From Pseudomonas cuatrocienegasensis (GTDB taxonomy: Bacteria; Pseudomonadota; Gammaproteobacteria; Pseudomonadales; Pseudomonadaceae), in contig NZ_FOFP01000005.1 of NCBI RefSeq assembly GCF_900110925.1, positions 68,581 to 132,580 on the forward strand: 64,000 nucleotides of DNA, in the 5' to 3' direction. Position 1 is the stretch's first letter. Each line of letters begins with the position of its first letter. The notes under the pieces were generated by a model. It was not told the DNA's origin, did not search any database, and saw nothing but the letters and a program-made list of their open reading frames with translations. Positions 8,727-18,074 of this stretch are shown piece by piece. The translations under genes were made by a program, and so were the position numbers.

Positions 8727-9026
8727 TCAGGGGCGGTCGTTGTGCCCCAGCGCCCGATCCGGATCAATCAGATCACGCACACGCTGCTTGAGTTCTTTGG
8801 CTTCGGGAAAGCCACCATCGGCTTTACGTTCCCAGATCTGCACGTCGTTGCAGGTAATGCGAAACACCCCACCGCTGGCCGGCTCCAGGCTGACCCGTGC
8901 GAGGTCTTCAGCAAAGGTGCTGAGTAACTCCTGGGCCAGCCAGGCGGCACGCAGCAACCACTGACATTGGGTGCAGTAGGTAATGGCGATCTCGGCTTTT
9001 GCCGGGGCCGTGCTCACGTTGGTCAT
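8727..9026 (-). CDS. SelT/SelW/SelH (Rdx) family redox protein
   Basis: A 99-residue thioredoxin-like protein. The CxxC redox motif is in ITYCTQCQWLLRA, the hallmark of the Rdx family, and the GGVFRITCNDVQIWERKADGGFP segment matches the family's second conserved block (xxGGFPExKELKQRVRD). Here both redox positions are cysteine, so it is the non-selenocysteine form. It starts inside the last four bases of the FimV-like gene (ATGA) and is therefore probably translated with it, an unexpected pairing. Partner and physiological substrate are unknown. Confidence 0.9.
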   Translation of the reverse strand: MTNVSTAPAKAEIAITYCTQCQWLLRAAWLAQELLSTFAEDLARVSLEPASGGVFRITCNDVQIWERKADGGFPEAKELKQRVRDLIDPDRALGHNDRP

Positions 9027-11083
9027 GCGATGCGCGCGAGCAGCTCGCGAGCTTCCTGCTTGTGCTCGTCATCGCCATTGTTGATCACGTCATTGAGGAT
9101 GTCGCAGGCACTTTCCAGGCTGCCTTGCTCGATATAGGCCAAGGCCTGATTGAGTTTGGCGAGGTCGTCGCGGTCGCCGGCAAGGGCATCCAGATCCGTA
9201 AGCAAGGCATCCCGTGGGCTCGTGGTCACGTCATTGAGCAACGCGTCGAAATCCGCCGCCTGCCAATGCTCATCGCTTTCCTCGACCAGCATGCTGGCCG
9301 CGAATGGGCTTTGCGCATGGTGCGGGTCGTTGAGCTCGAACACCTCTGGCAGATCACTCAGATTACTTTCCAGCGGTGCCGCGGGCGCGGGCTTCTTCGC
9401 CGTGGGCGAGAAAGGGCTGACCAAATCCCAGTCCGCATCCAGCGACAGATCATCGAGATTAAGCTGGAAGTCTTCATCGCTGGCGCCAGGCGCGCTGGAC
9501 GCCAACATCGGCTCGTCGAGTTCAAGCACTACATCCGCCAACTCATCGGCTTGTGCCGCATTGCCCAGTTCGGGATGGCGCGCCTTGAGCTGATCGATAC
9601 GCGCCGGGGTAAAGCCGGCTTCACGCAGGGTCGCTTCCTCCTGGGCGAAGGCAGCGGTGTTGCCCATCTGCGCCAGCACTTCAAGTAAGCGAAAGCGGAT
9701 ATCGCTGCGCCCAGGCTGGGCATCCAGGGCCTGGCGCAGCACGCCGGCCGCCTCACCGAAACGGCCGTATGCAATGTAGATATTGGCGCCTTCGAGGGCG
9801 TCGGCCGGCACGGTCTCACGCGGCGCGGCGGCGGCCACATGCGGAGCAACCGCTGGGCTCACGGCAGCGGCAACCGGTAAGACAGGTTCGGGCTGGGATA
9901 GCGCATCCACTGGCGCTGCTGGCTGCGACGCCACGACTGTTACCCGCTGACGCTTGTTACGCCATACGGCCAGCAAAGCACCGAGCAGCACCAGCAGCCC
10001 ACCCAGGCCAAGCCACCAGGCATTGCCTCCCGCCGCTGGCGCAGTAGCCGACACCTCAGGGGTTGCAACAGCAGGTGTCTGGACCGCTGGCGTGGCCGCA
10101 GGGGCCTCATTCAGACGCGTCTGCAAATCGCTTAACAAGGCGTCCTTTTCGGCCATCTGCGCCTGCAACACCTGCAACTGGGTCTGAAGTTCAGCCAGGC
10201 TCTGTTGCAGTTGCAGGCTTTCTGCCGACTGGCTCGCCAGGTCTTCTTCAACCCGACGCTGAGCCTGCACCAGGCTCTCCACCTGTGGGTCTAGCGGTTG
10301 CTCGGGAGCCGAATCCGTCACCGCGACAGCAGATTCGGCTACCGCCGCATTGCTGACTGGCGCCGCTGCCGGCGCGGTTGCAGCGTCTGGCAGTAACAGC
10401 TCTGCACCGGCACGCATGCGGTTGATGTCACCATCGGCGAACGCCTGGGGATTAAGAGCGTAAAGCGCACGCATCAGCGCCTCTTGCTCCATACCACTGC
10501 CAGCGGCACGCAGCTTGGCGGCGATCTTCCATAGGCTGTCGCCGCTAAGCACCTGATAGCGCTGTCCCTGCTGTGCCGCGGGTAGCTGCGCGGGCGCAGC
10601 ATAAGCCTGTACAGGCGCAGGCGCGCGGGTGGTATTCGTTTGGCTAGCCGCAGCAGGTAGTGCCGCACTGCTCTGGTACGCCGACGCACCGGGCGGATCC
10701 AGCAGCACGGTGTATTCGCGCAGTAACTGCCCGTTGGGGCGTGCTACCTCGACGATAAAATTCAGGTAAGGCTCACGCACCGGCTGGTTGGAAACCACCC
10801 GGATGACACTGCTGCCCCCGCGCAACAAGGGGGTGAAGCGCAGGTCATTGAGAAAATACAGGCGGTCGACACCAGAACGGGCGAAGACATCGGCAGGCGC
10901 CAGACGTACTACCAGGTCGGCAGCGGACAGGTCACCCACTTCAAGCAACTCGATTTCGGCATCCAGCGGCTGGTTGAGCGCCGAGTTGAGGCTGATCTCA
11001 CCCAAGCCAAGCGCAGGGACCAGACCCGAATAGAACGCCGAGCCGGATGCCAGCCCCAACAACAGATGGCGAACGCGGGTCAT
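9023..11083 (-). CDS. FimV/HubP-like polar landmark protein
   Basis: A 686-residue inner-membrane protein of the FimV family, which organises the cell pole and promotes type IV pilus assembly and twitching. Start chosen at the ATG preceded by GGAGG; an upstream start at 11200 lacks one. Order of domains: signal peptide, FimV N-terminal domain (GEISLNSALNQPLDAEIELL, residues about 27-130), LysM peptidoglycan-binding domain from about residue 174 (YQVLSGDSLWKIAAK), coiled coil (about 265-330), one transmembrane helix near 356, then cytoplasmic TPR-like repeats from about 433 and a C-terminal FimV motif near 640-675 (LAYIEQGSLESACDILNDV). It is shorter than P. aeruginosa FimV (about 919) and lies away from truA, so it may be a paralogue rather than FimV itself. 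Confidence 0.85.
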   Translation of the reverse strand: MTRVRHLLLGLASGSAFYSGLVPALGLGEISLNSALNQPLDAEIELLEVGDLSAADLVVRLAPADVFARSGVDRLYFLNDLRFTPLLRGGSSVIRVVSNQPVREPYLNFIVEVARPNGQLLREYTVLLDPPGASAYQSSAALPAAASQTNTTRAPAPVQAYAAPAQLPAAQQGQRYQVLSGDSLWKIAAKLRAAGSGMEQEALMRALYALNPQAFADGDINRMRAGAELLLPDAATAPAAAPVSNAAVAESAVAVTDSAPEQPLDPQVESLVQAQRRVEEDLASQSAESLQLQQSLAELQTQLQVLQAQMAEKDALLSDLQTRLNEAPAATPAVQTPAVATPEVSATAPAAGGNAWWLGLGGLLVLLGALLAVWRNKRQRVTVVASQPAAPVDALSQPEPVLPVAAAVSPAVAPHVAAAAPRETVPADALEGANIYIAYGRFGEAAGVLRQALDAQPGRSDIRFRLLEVLAQMGNTAAFAQEEATLREAGFTPARIDQLKARHPELGNAAQADELADVVLELDEPMLASSAPGASDEDFQLNLDDLSLDADWDLVSPFSPTAKKPAPAAPLESNLSDLPEVFELNDPHHAQSPFAASMLVEESDEHWQAADFDALLNDVTTSPRDALLTDLDALAGDRDDLAKLNQALAYIEQGSLESACDILNDVINNGDDEHKQEARELLARIA

Positions 11084-11320
11084 GCAAACCTCCAAAAAAA
11101 CCGTATCGATAACACCCTCACGTGCACAGTTAGCAGTGAGAGGTCGACATAAAGCTATGGCAGCAAAGAATAAATGGGCCGTGTCGAGGCACTCGCTCAC
11201 AAGTATGACGTCGATTTACCAAGACACGAATGCATATGTGACGCAGAGCACACTGCCATCATACGCAAATCCGTCCAGCGCAGGCGGCAAACCGACCATT
11301 TGACGTGACAACATGTCGGG

Positions 11321-12721
11321 TCAGTGCCGTGTCGCGCGAACCTGCCAGGCCGCAATACTGGTTAGCAGGAAAATACCCGCCAGCAACCAGAAGCTCTGCT
11401 GAAAAGCCAGAGCGTCGGCCCGCGCATCGTGGCCCTCAGCAACATGCCGCCACTCCAGGAAAAACGTCAGCAGGTTGACCCCGAAGGCACCGCCCAACTG
11501 ACGAACGAAGGTAATCGCAGCAGCGCCTTGAGCCAGCTCATCAGGGGCGAGAATATCCAGCGAGCCGGTGGTCAGTGCCGGCAACAAAAGCCCCAGACCC
11601 ATGCGGCCAATACAGGCCCAGATACACAGCCACAAGAACGAAGCACCAGAGCCCATTGCGCCCAGCCCGGCAGCCGACAGCGCGCATAGCAGCAGCCCCG
11701 CCACCAGCAGCCCGGCGGCTGCGTAACGATCGCTCAACCAGCCACCGGCAAAGGACGCCACACCCATCAGAATGCCGGTGGGCAGCAATAACAGCCCGGC
11801 GCGACCAGCGCTGTAGCCCTCCACCGTCTGTAGATAGAGTGGGATCAGGTAGATGGTCCCGTACAACGCCAGGCCAAGGGTCATGGCCACCCAACTGGCG
11901 TTACGAAAACCGCGGTGCCGCCAGAGCTGCAGTGGCAGTAAAGGTTTGGCCTGACGCCGACTGCGCATCAAGAAGCCCAAACAAGCCAGCGCCCCAAGCA
12001 AACCCAGCGCCCACACCCAAGCCGACGAGCCGGAAAACCGCTGCGCCTCAGCGAGCGCCCCAAGCCCGGCGAACAACGCCACGCACAACAGGACAAAGCC
12101 CAACACATCGAGAAATGGCGTACGCCGCTCACGCTGGTCCGGCAGCAGCCACTGCCCACCGAGCAGGGCCAGCGCGCACATGGGTAAGGGCATCCAGAAC
12201 ACAGCGCCCCAACCAAAGTGGTCAACCAGGTAACCGCCGATACTCGGCCCCAGGGTTGGCGCAAGCATCACGCCCAGGCCATATATGCCGAGGGCCATGC
12301 CTCGCCCGCCATCGGCGAACACCCGAAAGATCAACACCATGGCCAAGGGCTGGACGATACCCGCACAGACGCCTTGCACAATGCGCAGGCCGATCAGTTG
12401 CCAGGCCGCCGTGGCCACCAAGGCAAGCAACGAAGCGAAGATGAACAGACCCAGGCCAACCAGGGCGGTGCGCCGTGCGCCAAGCCTGGCCTGCGCCCAG
12501 GCAGACAACAGCAAGCCGGCGGTCATCGCGGCGAGAAAGCCGGTGGACAGCCACTGGGCCAGGGGTCGCCCGATGCTGAAGTCGTGCATGATCGCCGGCA
12601 GGGCGACGTTGATGCTGGTCGAGGCCAGCACCATGGCCATGCTGCCGATCATCAACAGCGCCAGTAGCCACTGCGGATAACGCGCGCCAACCCGGGCATG
12701 CAGCGCCTCGAGGTCTTGCAT
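11321..12721 (-). CDS. DHA2-family (EmrB/QacA-like) MFS multidrug exporter
   Basis: A 466-residue proton-coupled exporter with about 14 predicted membrane helices. The N-terminal half contains the DHA2-type first helix region (SINVALPAIMHDFSI), GWLSTGFLAA-like helix-2 segment (AQWLSTGFLAAM), and the motif C-like stretch GLGVMLAPTLGPSIGGYLVDHFGWG. It follows the MarR gene with a one-base overlap (TGATG), so both are cotranscribed and the regulator probably represses the pair. The partner membrane-fusion protein typical of EmrAB is absent here. The substrate is unknown. Confidence 0.92.
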   Translation of the reverse strand: MQDLEALHARVGARYPQWLLALLMIGSMAMVLASTSINVALPAIMHDFSIGRPLAQWLSTGFLAAMTAGLLLSAWAQARLGARRTALVGLGLFIFASLLALVATAAWQLIGLRIVQGVCAGIVQPLAMVLIFRVFADGGRGMALGIYGLGVMLAPTLGPSIGGYLVDHFGWGAVFWMPLPMCALALLGGQWLLPDQRERRTPFLDVLGFVLLCVALFAGLGALAEAQRFSGSSAWVWALGLLGALACLGFLMRSRRQAKPLLPLQLWRHRGFRNASWVAMTLGLALYGTIYLIPLYLQTVEGYSAGRAGLLLLPTGILMGVASFAGGWLSDRYAAAGLLVAGLLLCALSAAGLGAMGSGASFLWLCIWACIGRMGLGLLLPALTTGSLDILAPDELAQGAAAITFVRQLGGAFGVNLLTFFLEWRHVAEGHDARADALAFQQSFWLLAGIFLLTSIAAWQVRATRH

Positions 12722-13155
12722 CAGCGTTTTTCCAGGTTACCCAGAATACGCGCGTGCACTTGCTGGCAGCGACGCAGCTCCTCCTCGTCAATGCCGGCAA
12801 ACAGTTCGTGGCGCAGCTGGGTGGAAATGGCTTCGATTTTCTCGATCAGCGGCTGAGCCTGGGGGCTGAGTTCGATTTTCTTGGCTCGACGGTCTTCGGG
12901 CACCGCATGGCGGCTGACCAGACCCTGCCCCTCAAGGCTGTCGAGCAGCCGGGCCAGGGTCGGACCTTCGACCCCGACGCTCTGCGCCAGCTCACGCTGG
13001 GTGGGCGGCGCCTCGAAGCGCGCCAGATGCAGCAACACCAGCCAGCGTGCCTGGGACAAGCCGAGGCCGGCAAGACGACGGTCCAGTTCAGCCCGCCAGG
13101 ATCGAGAAAGCTGCGCAAGTTGCATCGCGAAACGATGCTGATCGGATTGAGTCAT
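12721..13155 (-). CDS. MarR family transcriptional regulator
   Basis: A 144-residue winged-helix repressor-type protein. The DNA-binding region is visible as TQRELAQSVGVEGPTLARLLDSLEGQGLV followed by the wing RHAVPEDRRAKKIELSPQ, which contains the conserved D-x-R motif. It is the first gene of a leftward pair with the DHA2 exporter. An AT-rich palindromic block 28-47 bases upstream of its start is a likely operator. The inducer is unknown; phenolic compounds are typical ligands for the family. Confidence 0.92.
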   Translation of the reverse strand: MTQSDQHRFAMQLAQLSRSWRAELDRRLAGLGLSQARWLVLLHLARFEAPPTQRELAQSVGVEGPTLARLLDSLEGQGLVSRHAVPEDRRAKKIELSPQAQPLIEKIEAISTQLRHELFAGIDEEELRRCQQVHARILGNLEKR

Positions 13156-13182
13156 GGGAATGGCTCTTATAAGTATGAAAAA

Positions 13183-13202
13183 CTAATTATTAGTCAGCTA
13201 AT
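13183..13202 (-). promoter_or_regulatory. candidate MarR operator
   Basis: Two overlapping palindromes lie upstream of the MarR gene: CTAATTATTAG (13183-13193, perfect) and ATTAG-TCAG-CTAAT (13189-13202). Both are AT-rich and in the usual place for autorepression of a MarR-exporter operon. Confidence 0.55.
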
Positions 13203-13270
13203 CATAACCCCAGAGCCTGAGCAAGCCTGCCGATGTTTCAGAGTGTCGCAGTGCCAGCAGCTAACGACAT

Positions 13271-13554
13271 TAGGGTCTGTTGACGTTTCGTCGCGAGCCG
13301 CGTTGCCGCGAAAAATCTCGCCAGGCCGGGCGGCGTTCCGCTAGGCGGAGGACGCAGGGAATGGTTGCTCCCTTGCCAAGTCCTCCAACAACGCATGGCG
13401 AGATTTTGCGCGCAACCCGAAGGGCCGGGCCCGTTTTAACGCGATGCTGCGTTTCTCGATGGCTCATTTAGCCGGCTAAACTTCGCATCTCGTGCCTTGC
13501 CTCGCGCTAAAACGGGCTCCGGCGCGGCCGCGAACGAAACGTCAACAGACCCTA
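13271..13554. repeat. MITE-like element, copy 1 (284 bp), at the recQ 3' end
   Basis: The ends are perfect 20-base inverted repeats (TAGGGTCTGTTGACGTTTCG at 13271-13290 and its complement at 13535-13554). The interior contains further inverted segments, including an AAATCTCGCCAGG... and GCATGGCGAGATTTT pair. A second copy in opposite orientation is at 15983-16251 and a deleted copy at 32482-32544. No transposase is encoded; an internal 65-codon frame is shared with copy 2 but looks non-coding. The last three bases of the element (CTA) are the complement of the recQ stop codon TAG. Confidence 0.88.
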
Positions 13555-15678
13555 GCCCTCGAACTCTGCCGCCAGGGCTGCCCGCACGCAGTGCAGCACG
13601 CCGTCCTCGACCCGCCCGGCGAACAGCGCGCTGATCTCGGCCACAGCCGGTAACTCGCCTTCACCATCGAGGAACGCATCCTGAATCTCGCCCATCAGCG
13701 CTTCGGGCAGATCCAGTGCCTGCTCCAACGACAGTTGCTGGGCACTGATCGCTTCGGCCAGCAGGCTGTAGACGTTCTTCTCGCTGCAGTTGAGCTGACG
13801 AGCGATCTGCGTCGGCGTCATGCCGGCGCGGGCCAGGCTGACCAGCTCGTGGCGCAGGTCGACCACCGCCTGGGGCGCCTCGCCCGCACCACCGAGCACA
13901 GCGAGAAACGCCTCACCGTAGCGCTCCAGCTTGCGTGCGCCAACGCCACTGACCCGCGCCATGTCGCTGAGGGTACGGGGTTTGCTGCGCAGCATTTCCA
14001 GCAGCGTGGCATCGGGAAAGATCACGTAAGGCGGCACGCCATGCTCCTCGGCCAGCTTGCGCCGTAGGCTGCGCAAGGCTTCCCACTCAACTCGCTCCTC
14101 GCCACGCACCAGTTGGCTGGCGGCACTGCTCGAACTCTTCGCGGTGTGCTGGGGTTTGAGGTCGCGGCGCAGTTGCAGGCTGACCTCACCGCGCAGCAGC
14201 GGACGGCAACTGTCGGACAGGCGCAAGCCGCCGTACCCCTCCAGGTCGACATCGGCCAGACCGCGGGCCACCAGTTGGCGGAACAGTGAGCGCCACTCGC
14301 CGTCACTTAGGCTCTTGCCAACACCAAACACCGCCAGGTGCTGATGCCCGAGGCTGCGCATTTTTTCGTTATCGCGGCCAAGCAATACATCGACCAGATG
14401 ACCGACGCCATAGCGCTGGCCAGTGCGGTAAATCGCCGACAGCGCCTGGCGCGCGGCTTCGGTGGCATCCCAGGTCTGCACGCCGTCCAGGCAGTTGTCG
14501 CAGTGCCCGCAGGGCTGCGCCAGCTCCTCATCAAAATAGGCCAGCAGGGCCTGGCGTCGGCAGCGGGTTTCTTCACAGAGTGCAAGCATGGCGTCGAGCT
14601 TGTGCTGCTCGACGCGCTTGTGTCGCTCATCGCCCTCGGAATTGCTGAGCATCTGCTTGAGGAAGATCACATCCTGCAGGCCGTAGGCCATCCAGGCATC
14701 GGCGGGCAGGCCATCGCGCCCGGCGCGACCGGTCTCCTGGTAATAGGCTTCCAGCGACTTGGGCAGGTCGAGGTGGGCCACATAGCGCACGTTGGGCTTG
14801 TCGATGCCCATGCCAAAGGCAATGGTCGCGACCATGATCAGGCCTTCCTCGTTGAGGAAACGCTTCTGGTGGTAGGCGCGCAGCTCGGCAGGCAGACCGG
14901 CGTGATACGGCAGCGCCGGGAAGCCCTGCTCGGAGAGAAACACCGCCACCTCGTCGACCTTTTTGCGCGACAGGCAGTAGACGATGCCGGCATCGCCCTT
15001 GCGCTCGGCGAGAAACGCCAGCAACTGCTTGCGCGGCTGATCCTTGGGCACGATGCGGTAGAAGATGTTGGGGCGGTCGAAGCTCGAGAGAAAGCGCTCG
15101 GCGTTCTGCAGGTGCAGGCGCGTGACGATCTCTTCGCGGGTGCGCATGTCCGCCGTGGCGGTCAGGGCAATGCGCGGCACCGTGGGGAACAGCTCGGCAA
15201 GTTGGCCCAGCTGCAAGTATTCGGGGCGGAAATCATGCCCCCATTGCGATACGCAGTGGGCTTCGTCGATGGCGAACAGGGCGATGTCCAGACGCTGCAG
15301 AAAATCCAGCATGCGCGGCTGCACCAGGCGCTCGGGGGCCAGGTAGAGCATTTTGATCTCACCCCGGCGAATGCGCTCGGCGATGTCGCGCTGCGCGGCT
15401 GTATCAAGGGTGGAGTTCAGGGCGACGGCCGCCACGCCGAGCTCGTCGAGGGTCGCCACCTGATCGTCCATCAAAGCGATAAGCGGCGAAACCACCACGG
15501 CCAAGCCTTCTCGCAGCAACGCCGGCACCTGAAAACACAGCGACTTGCCACCGCCAGTGGGCATCAGCACCAGGGCATCACCACCGCCGGCCACGCGCTC
15601 GATGATCGCGCCCTGACGGCCACGGAAGCTGTCATAGCCGAATACGTCTTTGAGGATGCGTGAAGCCTGGTCGAGCAT
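13552..15678 (-). CDS. recQ: ATP-dependent DNA helicase RecQ
   Basis: A 708-residue 3'-to-5' helicase of the RecF repair pathway, near the usual Pseudomonas length. Start chosen at ATG 15678 ([15 protein letters not shown]), preceded by GGAG; the frame extends to 15714 but without homology. Helicase domains: Walker A TGGGKS at residues 41-46, DEAH in [19 protein letters not shown], helicase C-terminal motif VI GRAGRDG. The zinc site is CEETRCRRQ...CGHCDNC, followed by RQC winged helix and an HRDC domain ([20 protein letters not shown]). A further C-terminal helical segment includes an HTH-like [21 protein letters not shown]. The stop codon is formed by the tip of the MITE-like element beyond it. 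Confidence 0.97.
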   Translation of the reverse strand: MLDQASRILKDVFGYDSFRGRQGAIIERVAGGGDALVLMPTGGGKSLCFQVPALLREGLAVVVSPLIALMDDQVATLDELGVAAVALNSTLDTAAQRDIAERIRRGEIKMLYLAPERLVQPRMLDFLQRLDIALFAIDEAHCVSQWGHDFRPEYLQLGQLAELFPTVPRIALTATADMRTREEIVTRLHLQNAERFLSSFDRPNIFYRIVPKDQPRKQLLAFLAERKGDAGIVYCLSRKKVDEVAVFLSEQGFPALPYHAGLPAELRAYHQKRFLNEEGLIMVATIAFGMGIDKPNVRYVAHLDLPKSLEAYYQETGRAGRDGLPADAWMAYGLQDVIFLKQMLSNSEGDERHKRVEQHKLDAMLALCEETRCRRQALLAYFDEELAQPCGHCDNCLDGVQTWDATEAARQALSAIYRTGQRYGVGHLVDVLLGRDNEKMRSLGHQHLAVFGVGKSLSDGEWRSLFRQLVARGLADVDLEGYGGLRLSDSCRPLLRGEVSLQLRRDLKPQHTAKSSSSAASQLVRGEERVEWEALRSLRRKLAEEHGVPPYVIFPDATLLEMLRSKPRTLSDMARVSGVGARKLERYGEAFLAVLGGAGEAPQAVVDLRHELVSLARAGMTPTQIARQLNCSEKNVYSLLAEAISAQQLSLEQALDLPEALMGEIQDAFLDGEGELPAVAEISALFAGRVEDGVLHCVRAALAAEFEG

Positions 15679-15831
15679 GGAAGGTCTCCGAAACGAGGGG
15701 CGCATTATACGCAAGTGACTCGCCGACAGGCCGCTGATCTGCCAAACAGACGCAGGTCAAAAGCCCAAGGACCTATGCCCTGTCTTTTCGCGCGGGTGTC
15801 GCGTCGACCATAATCATCGCTCCAACTCCAG

Positions 15832-15912
15832 ACTGCGGGGGCCGGCGCTCCGCTTTAGCCGCGATATGCTCAGCGCTTTCAAGATCAGTCGCGGCTAAAG
15901 CCCCTCCCACTG
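15832..15912. repeat. REP-type inverted pair (REPIN-like)
   Basis: CGCTTTAGCCGCGA and, 25 bases later, TCGCGGCTAAAGCCCCTCCC form an inverted pair with a variable spacer, the layout of paired REP sequences in Pseudomonas. A related pair is at 63821-63902. It lies in the 610-base gap between recQ and yecA, which otherwise holds the recQ promoter region and MITE copy 2; no gene was seen there. Confidence 0.75.
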
Positions 15913-15982
15913 AAAGCGACCTATTATTCGTGTCGCGCCCCTAACCGTCACTGCAACTCTGGCCGCTGTGCCCGGTCTGCTA

Positions 15983-16251
15983 TAGGGGCTGCTCCCGTTT
16001 CGTTCGCGGCCGCGCCGGAGCCAGTTTTAGCGCGAGGCAAGGCACGAGATGCGAAGTTTAGTGAGCTAAATGAGCCATCGAGAAACGCAGCATCGCGCTA
16101 AAACGGGCCCGGCCCTGCGGGTTGCGCGTAAAATCTCGCCATGCGGTGTTGGAGGACTTGGCAAGGGAATAACCATTCCCTGCGTCCTCCGCCTAGCCTG
16201 GCGAGATTTTACGCGGCAACGCGGCTTGCGACGCAACGGGAACAGCCCCTA
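15983..16251. repeat. MITE-like element, copy 2 (269 bp), opposite orientation
   Basis: Bounded by TAGGGGCTGCTCCCGTTTCG and the complement of TAGGGGCTGTTCCCGTTGCG (18 of 20 bases matching). Its interior is the reverse complement of copy 1 with scattered differences, so the two copies face each other across recQ. Its right end is 37 bases upstream of the yecA start and probably separates the yecA promoter region from recQ. Confidence 0.86.
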
Positions 16252-16288
16252 GAATCCAGCCTCGTTTACTTCTTCAAGGTAGCCTCCG

Positions 16289-16876
16289 ATGTCCTTTGCC
16301 GAGCAACTGTCCCGCCTGCAAGCCTTCCTCGACGCCGACGAGCTGCACGAAGAGGCCCTGGACTACGTGGCCGCTCATGGCTACCTGACCGCCCTTTCGA
16401 TCTGCCCGACTCAGGTACCTGAGCGCGAGTGGATCGACGCCCTGTTTTCCGAGCCGCCGCATTACCGCAGCGACGAGGAGCGCGTCGACATCGAAGCCAC
16501 CCTGGTGCAACTGCAGTCGCATATTGCCCGCCAGTTGGCCAGCGATGACGAGCCGGAAATCCCCTGCGAGCTCGATCTGGGCGATGAGCCGGATGACTCC
16601 GACCTGCGCGGCTGGTGCATCGGTTTTATGGAAGGCGTATTCCTGCGTGAAGCGGTGTGGTTCGATGACGCCGAAGACGAGATAAGCGAACTGCTGCTGC
16701 CGATCATGGTGGCGTCCGGGCTGTTCGACGAACAGCCGGAGTTTGCCGAAATCGCCACCGACCGCGACCTGGTCGACAGCATGGCCGAGCAGATTCCGGA
16801 AATTCTCACCGCGCTGTTCCTGCTGTGCCAGGCGCCCGACGAGAAGCCTGCCCTGCTCAAACCCCGCCAGCACTGA
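16289..16876 (+). CDS. YecA/UPF0149 family protein
   Basis: A 195-residue acidic protein of the UPF0149 family. It begins with a helical N-terminal part (LSRLQAFLDADELHEEALDYVAAHGYLTALSICP), followed by the conserved RGWCIGFMEGVFLREAVWFDD block. Many family members carry a C-terminal SEC-C zinc motif; this one lacks it. No biochemical role is established for this shorter form. It is immediately upstream of ybaN in the same direction (10-base gap), and the recQ-yecA-ybaN neighbourhood is common in Pseudomonas. Confidence 0.85.
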   Translation: MSFAEQLSRLQAFLDADELHEEALDYVAAHGYLTALSICPTQVPEREWIDALFSEPPHYRSDEERVDIEATLVQLQSHIARQLASDDEPEIPCELDLGDEPDDSDLRGWCIGFMEGVFLREAVWFDDAEDEISELLLPIMVASGLFDEQPEFAEIATDRDLVDSMAEQIPEILTALFLLCQAPDEKPALLKPRQH

Positions 16877-16886
16877 GCCACGCGCC

Positions 16887-17285
16887 ATGGCGCGTGATGT
16901 TCGCGAGCATGCCAACCCGGCGGTGCGCTACGCACTGCTGGCCGTGGGCTGGCTGAGCGTAGCGCTCGGCGTCATCGGTATATTCGTACCGGTGCTACCC
17001 ACCACCCCTTTCCTGCTGTTGGCTGCGGCCTGCTTCGTGCGCAGCTCGCGGCGCTTCTACCTGTGGTTGGTCGAACACCCACGGCTCGGCCCATGGATTC
17101 GTGACTACCTGGAAGGTAACGGCATGCCACGCAAAGCCAAGGTCTATACCTTGAGCCTGATGTGGGCCAGCATCGCCCTCTCCTGTTACCTGGTGCCCAT
17201 GGTCTGGGCACGGGCGTTCATGCTCTGTAGCGCCGTCCTGGTCAGCCTCTATATCCTGCGCCTAAAAACGCTGCCCAATCCCTAA
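16887..17285 (+). CDS. YbaN/DUF454 family inner-membrane protein
   Basis: A 132-residue membrane protein. Start chosen at ATG 16887, ten bases after the yecA stop; a longer frame from 16743 lies inside yecA. The DUF454 signature is present: GVIGIFVPVLPTTPFLLLAA in the first hydrophobic pair, then FVRSSRRFYLWLVEHPRLGPWI and a central NGMPRKAKV before a second hydrophobic pair. The conserved PTTPF turn is intact. Function is unknown; the arrangement after yecA suggests an operon. Confidence 0.88.
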   Translation: MARDVREHANPAVRYALLAVGWLSVALGVIGIFVPVLPTTPFLLLAAACFVRSSRRFYLWLVEHPRLGPWIRDYLEGNGMPRKAKVYTLSLMWASIALSCYLVPMVWARAFMLCSAVLVSLYILRLKTLPNP

Positions 17286-17372
17286 CGCCGCGCATATAAA
17301 CTTCAGCATTGACGCGACGAATCGCCGAAACTGCGCCTAGAATTCGCGCAATAGCCTATGGAGACTTCGGCA

Positions 17373-18065
17373 ATGCGGCACAGTGCGCGCAGGGCACCCG
17401 TTACTCGCTGCCTGCAGACTGCCTTGCTGAGCCTTGTCCTGGTCGGCATCGGACTGGCCAGCACATTGGCCAACTGGGACTTCTCGCTGATTCTGCAAAA
17501 TGCCGAAAGCCGCTATGGCGCACTGGGCTCAGCCAAGACGCGCATCCAGGCCTGGGATGCCTTGATACAGGCCAATCTTGGCGAGCCGCAGGCCGTGCAA
17601 CTGGAGAACGTCAACCTGTTCTTCAACCGTCAGCTCGTCTTCGCCGATGACCTTGCCATCTGGCAAGAGAACGATTACTGGGCCACGCCAATTGAAGCCC
17701 TGGTCAAAGGCGCAGCCGACTGTGAGGATTATTCGATTGCCAAGTACTTCACCCTGCGCCGCCTCGGCATCCCCAGCGAGAAACTGCGCATCACCTACGT
17801 CAAGGCCTTGCGTCAGAACCAGGCGCACATGGTGTTGACCTATTACGCCGAGCCTACTGCCATGCCTCTGGTACTGGACAACCTGATCAACCCTATTCGC
17901 CCGGCCAATCAGCGCAACGATTTGCTGCCGGTCTACTCCTTCAATGCCGAAGGCCTTTATCTGCCGGGCTCGAACAGCAAGAAAGGCGACACCAAAAAAC
18001 TATCGCGCTGGCAGGATCTGCTGAAGAAAATGCGCGCAGAGGGCTTCGCCATCGGCGAGGGCTAG
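17373..18065 (+). CDS. lapG: LapG-type periplasmic cysteine protease
   Basis: Cleaves the N-terminal retention module of a LapA-type adhesin and so releases the cell from a surface. The protein has 230 residues with an N-terminal signal/anchor (CLQTALLSLVLVGIGLAS). The transglutaminase-like catalytic triad is visible: Cys117 in KGAADCEDYS, His152 in QAHMVLTYY and Asp169 in LVLDNL, with the spacing of P. fluorescens LapG. Start chosen at ATG 17373 because GGAG lies nine bases upstream; the earlier ATG 17358 has none. It is nine bases upstream of lapD, whose product sequesters LapG when c-di-GMP is high. Its target with a TAAG site is encoded at 20123-26332. Confidence 0.94.
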   Translation: MRHSARRAPVTRCLQTALLSLVLVGIGLASTLANWDFSLILQNAESRYGALGSAKTRIQAWDALIQANLGEPQAVQLENVNLFFNRQLVFADDLAIWQENDYWATPIEALVKGAADCEDYSIAKYFTLRRLGIPSEKLRITYVKALRQNQAHMVLTYYAEPTAMPLVLDNLINPIRPANQRNDLLPVYSFNAEGLYLPGSNSKKGDTKKLSRWQDLLKKMRAEGFAIGEG

Positions 18066-18074
18066 GAGAGCGTC

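Noticed and set aside
13270-13467. 65-codon frame inside MITE copy 1 with a related 60-codon frame at 16070-16252 (both begin MSHRETQHR)
   Set aside because: Both lie wholly within the inverted-repeat element, lack ribosome sites and are explained by repeat similarity at the DNA level, not by protein selection.
14338-15663. Long open frame opposite recQ (441 codons)
   Set aside because: Exact antisense shadow of a conserved gene in high-GC DNA; no recognisable protein motif.
13271-16251. recQ as cargo of a composite transposon
   Set aside because: No transposase in or near the copies, recQ is a core gene in its usual neighbourhood with yecA and ybaN.
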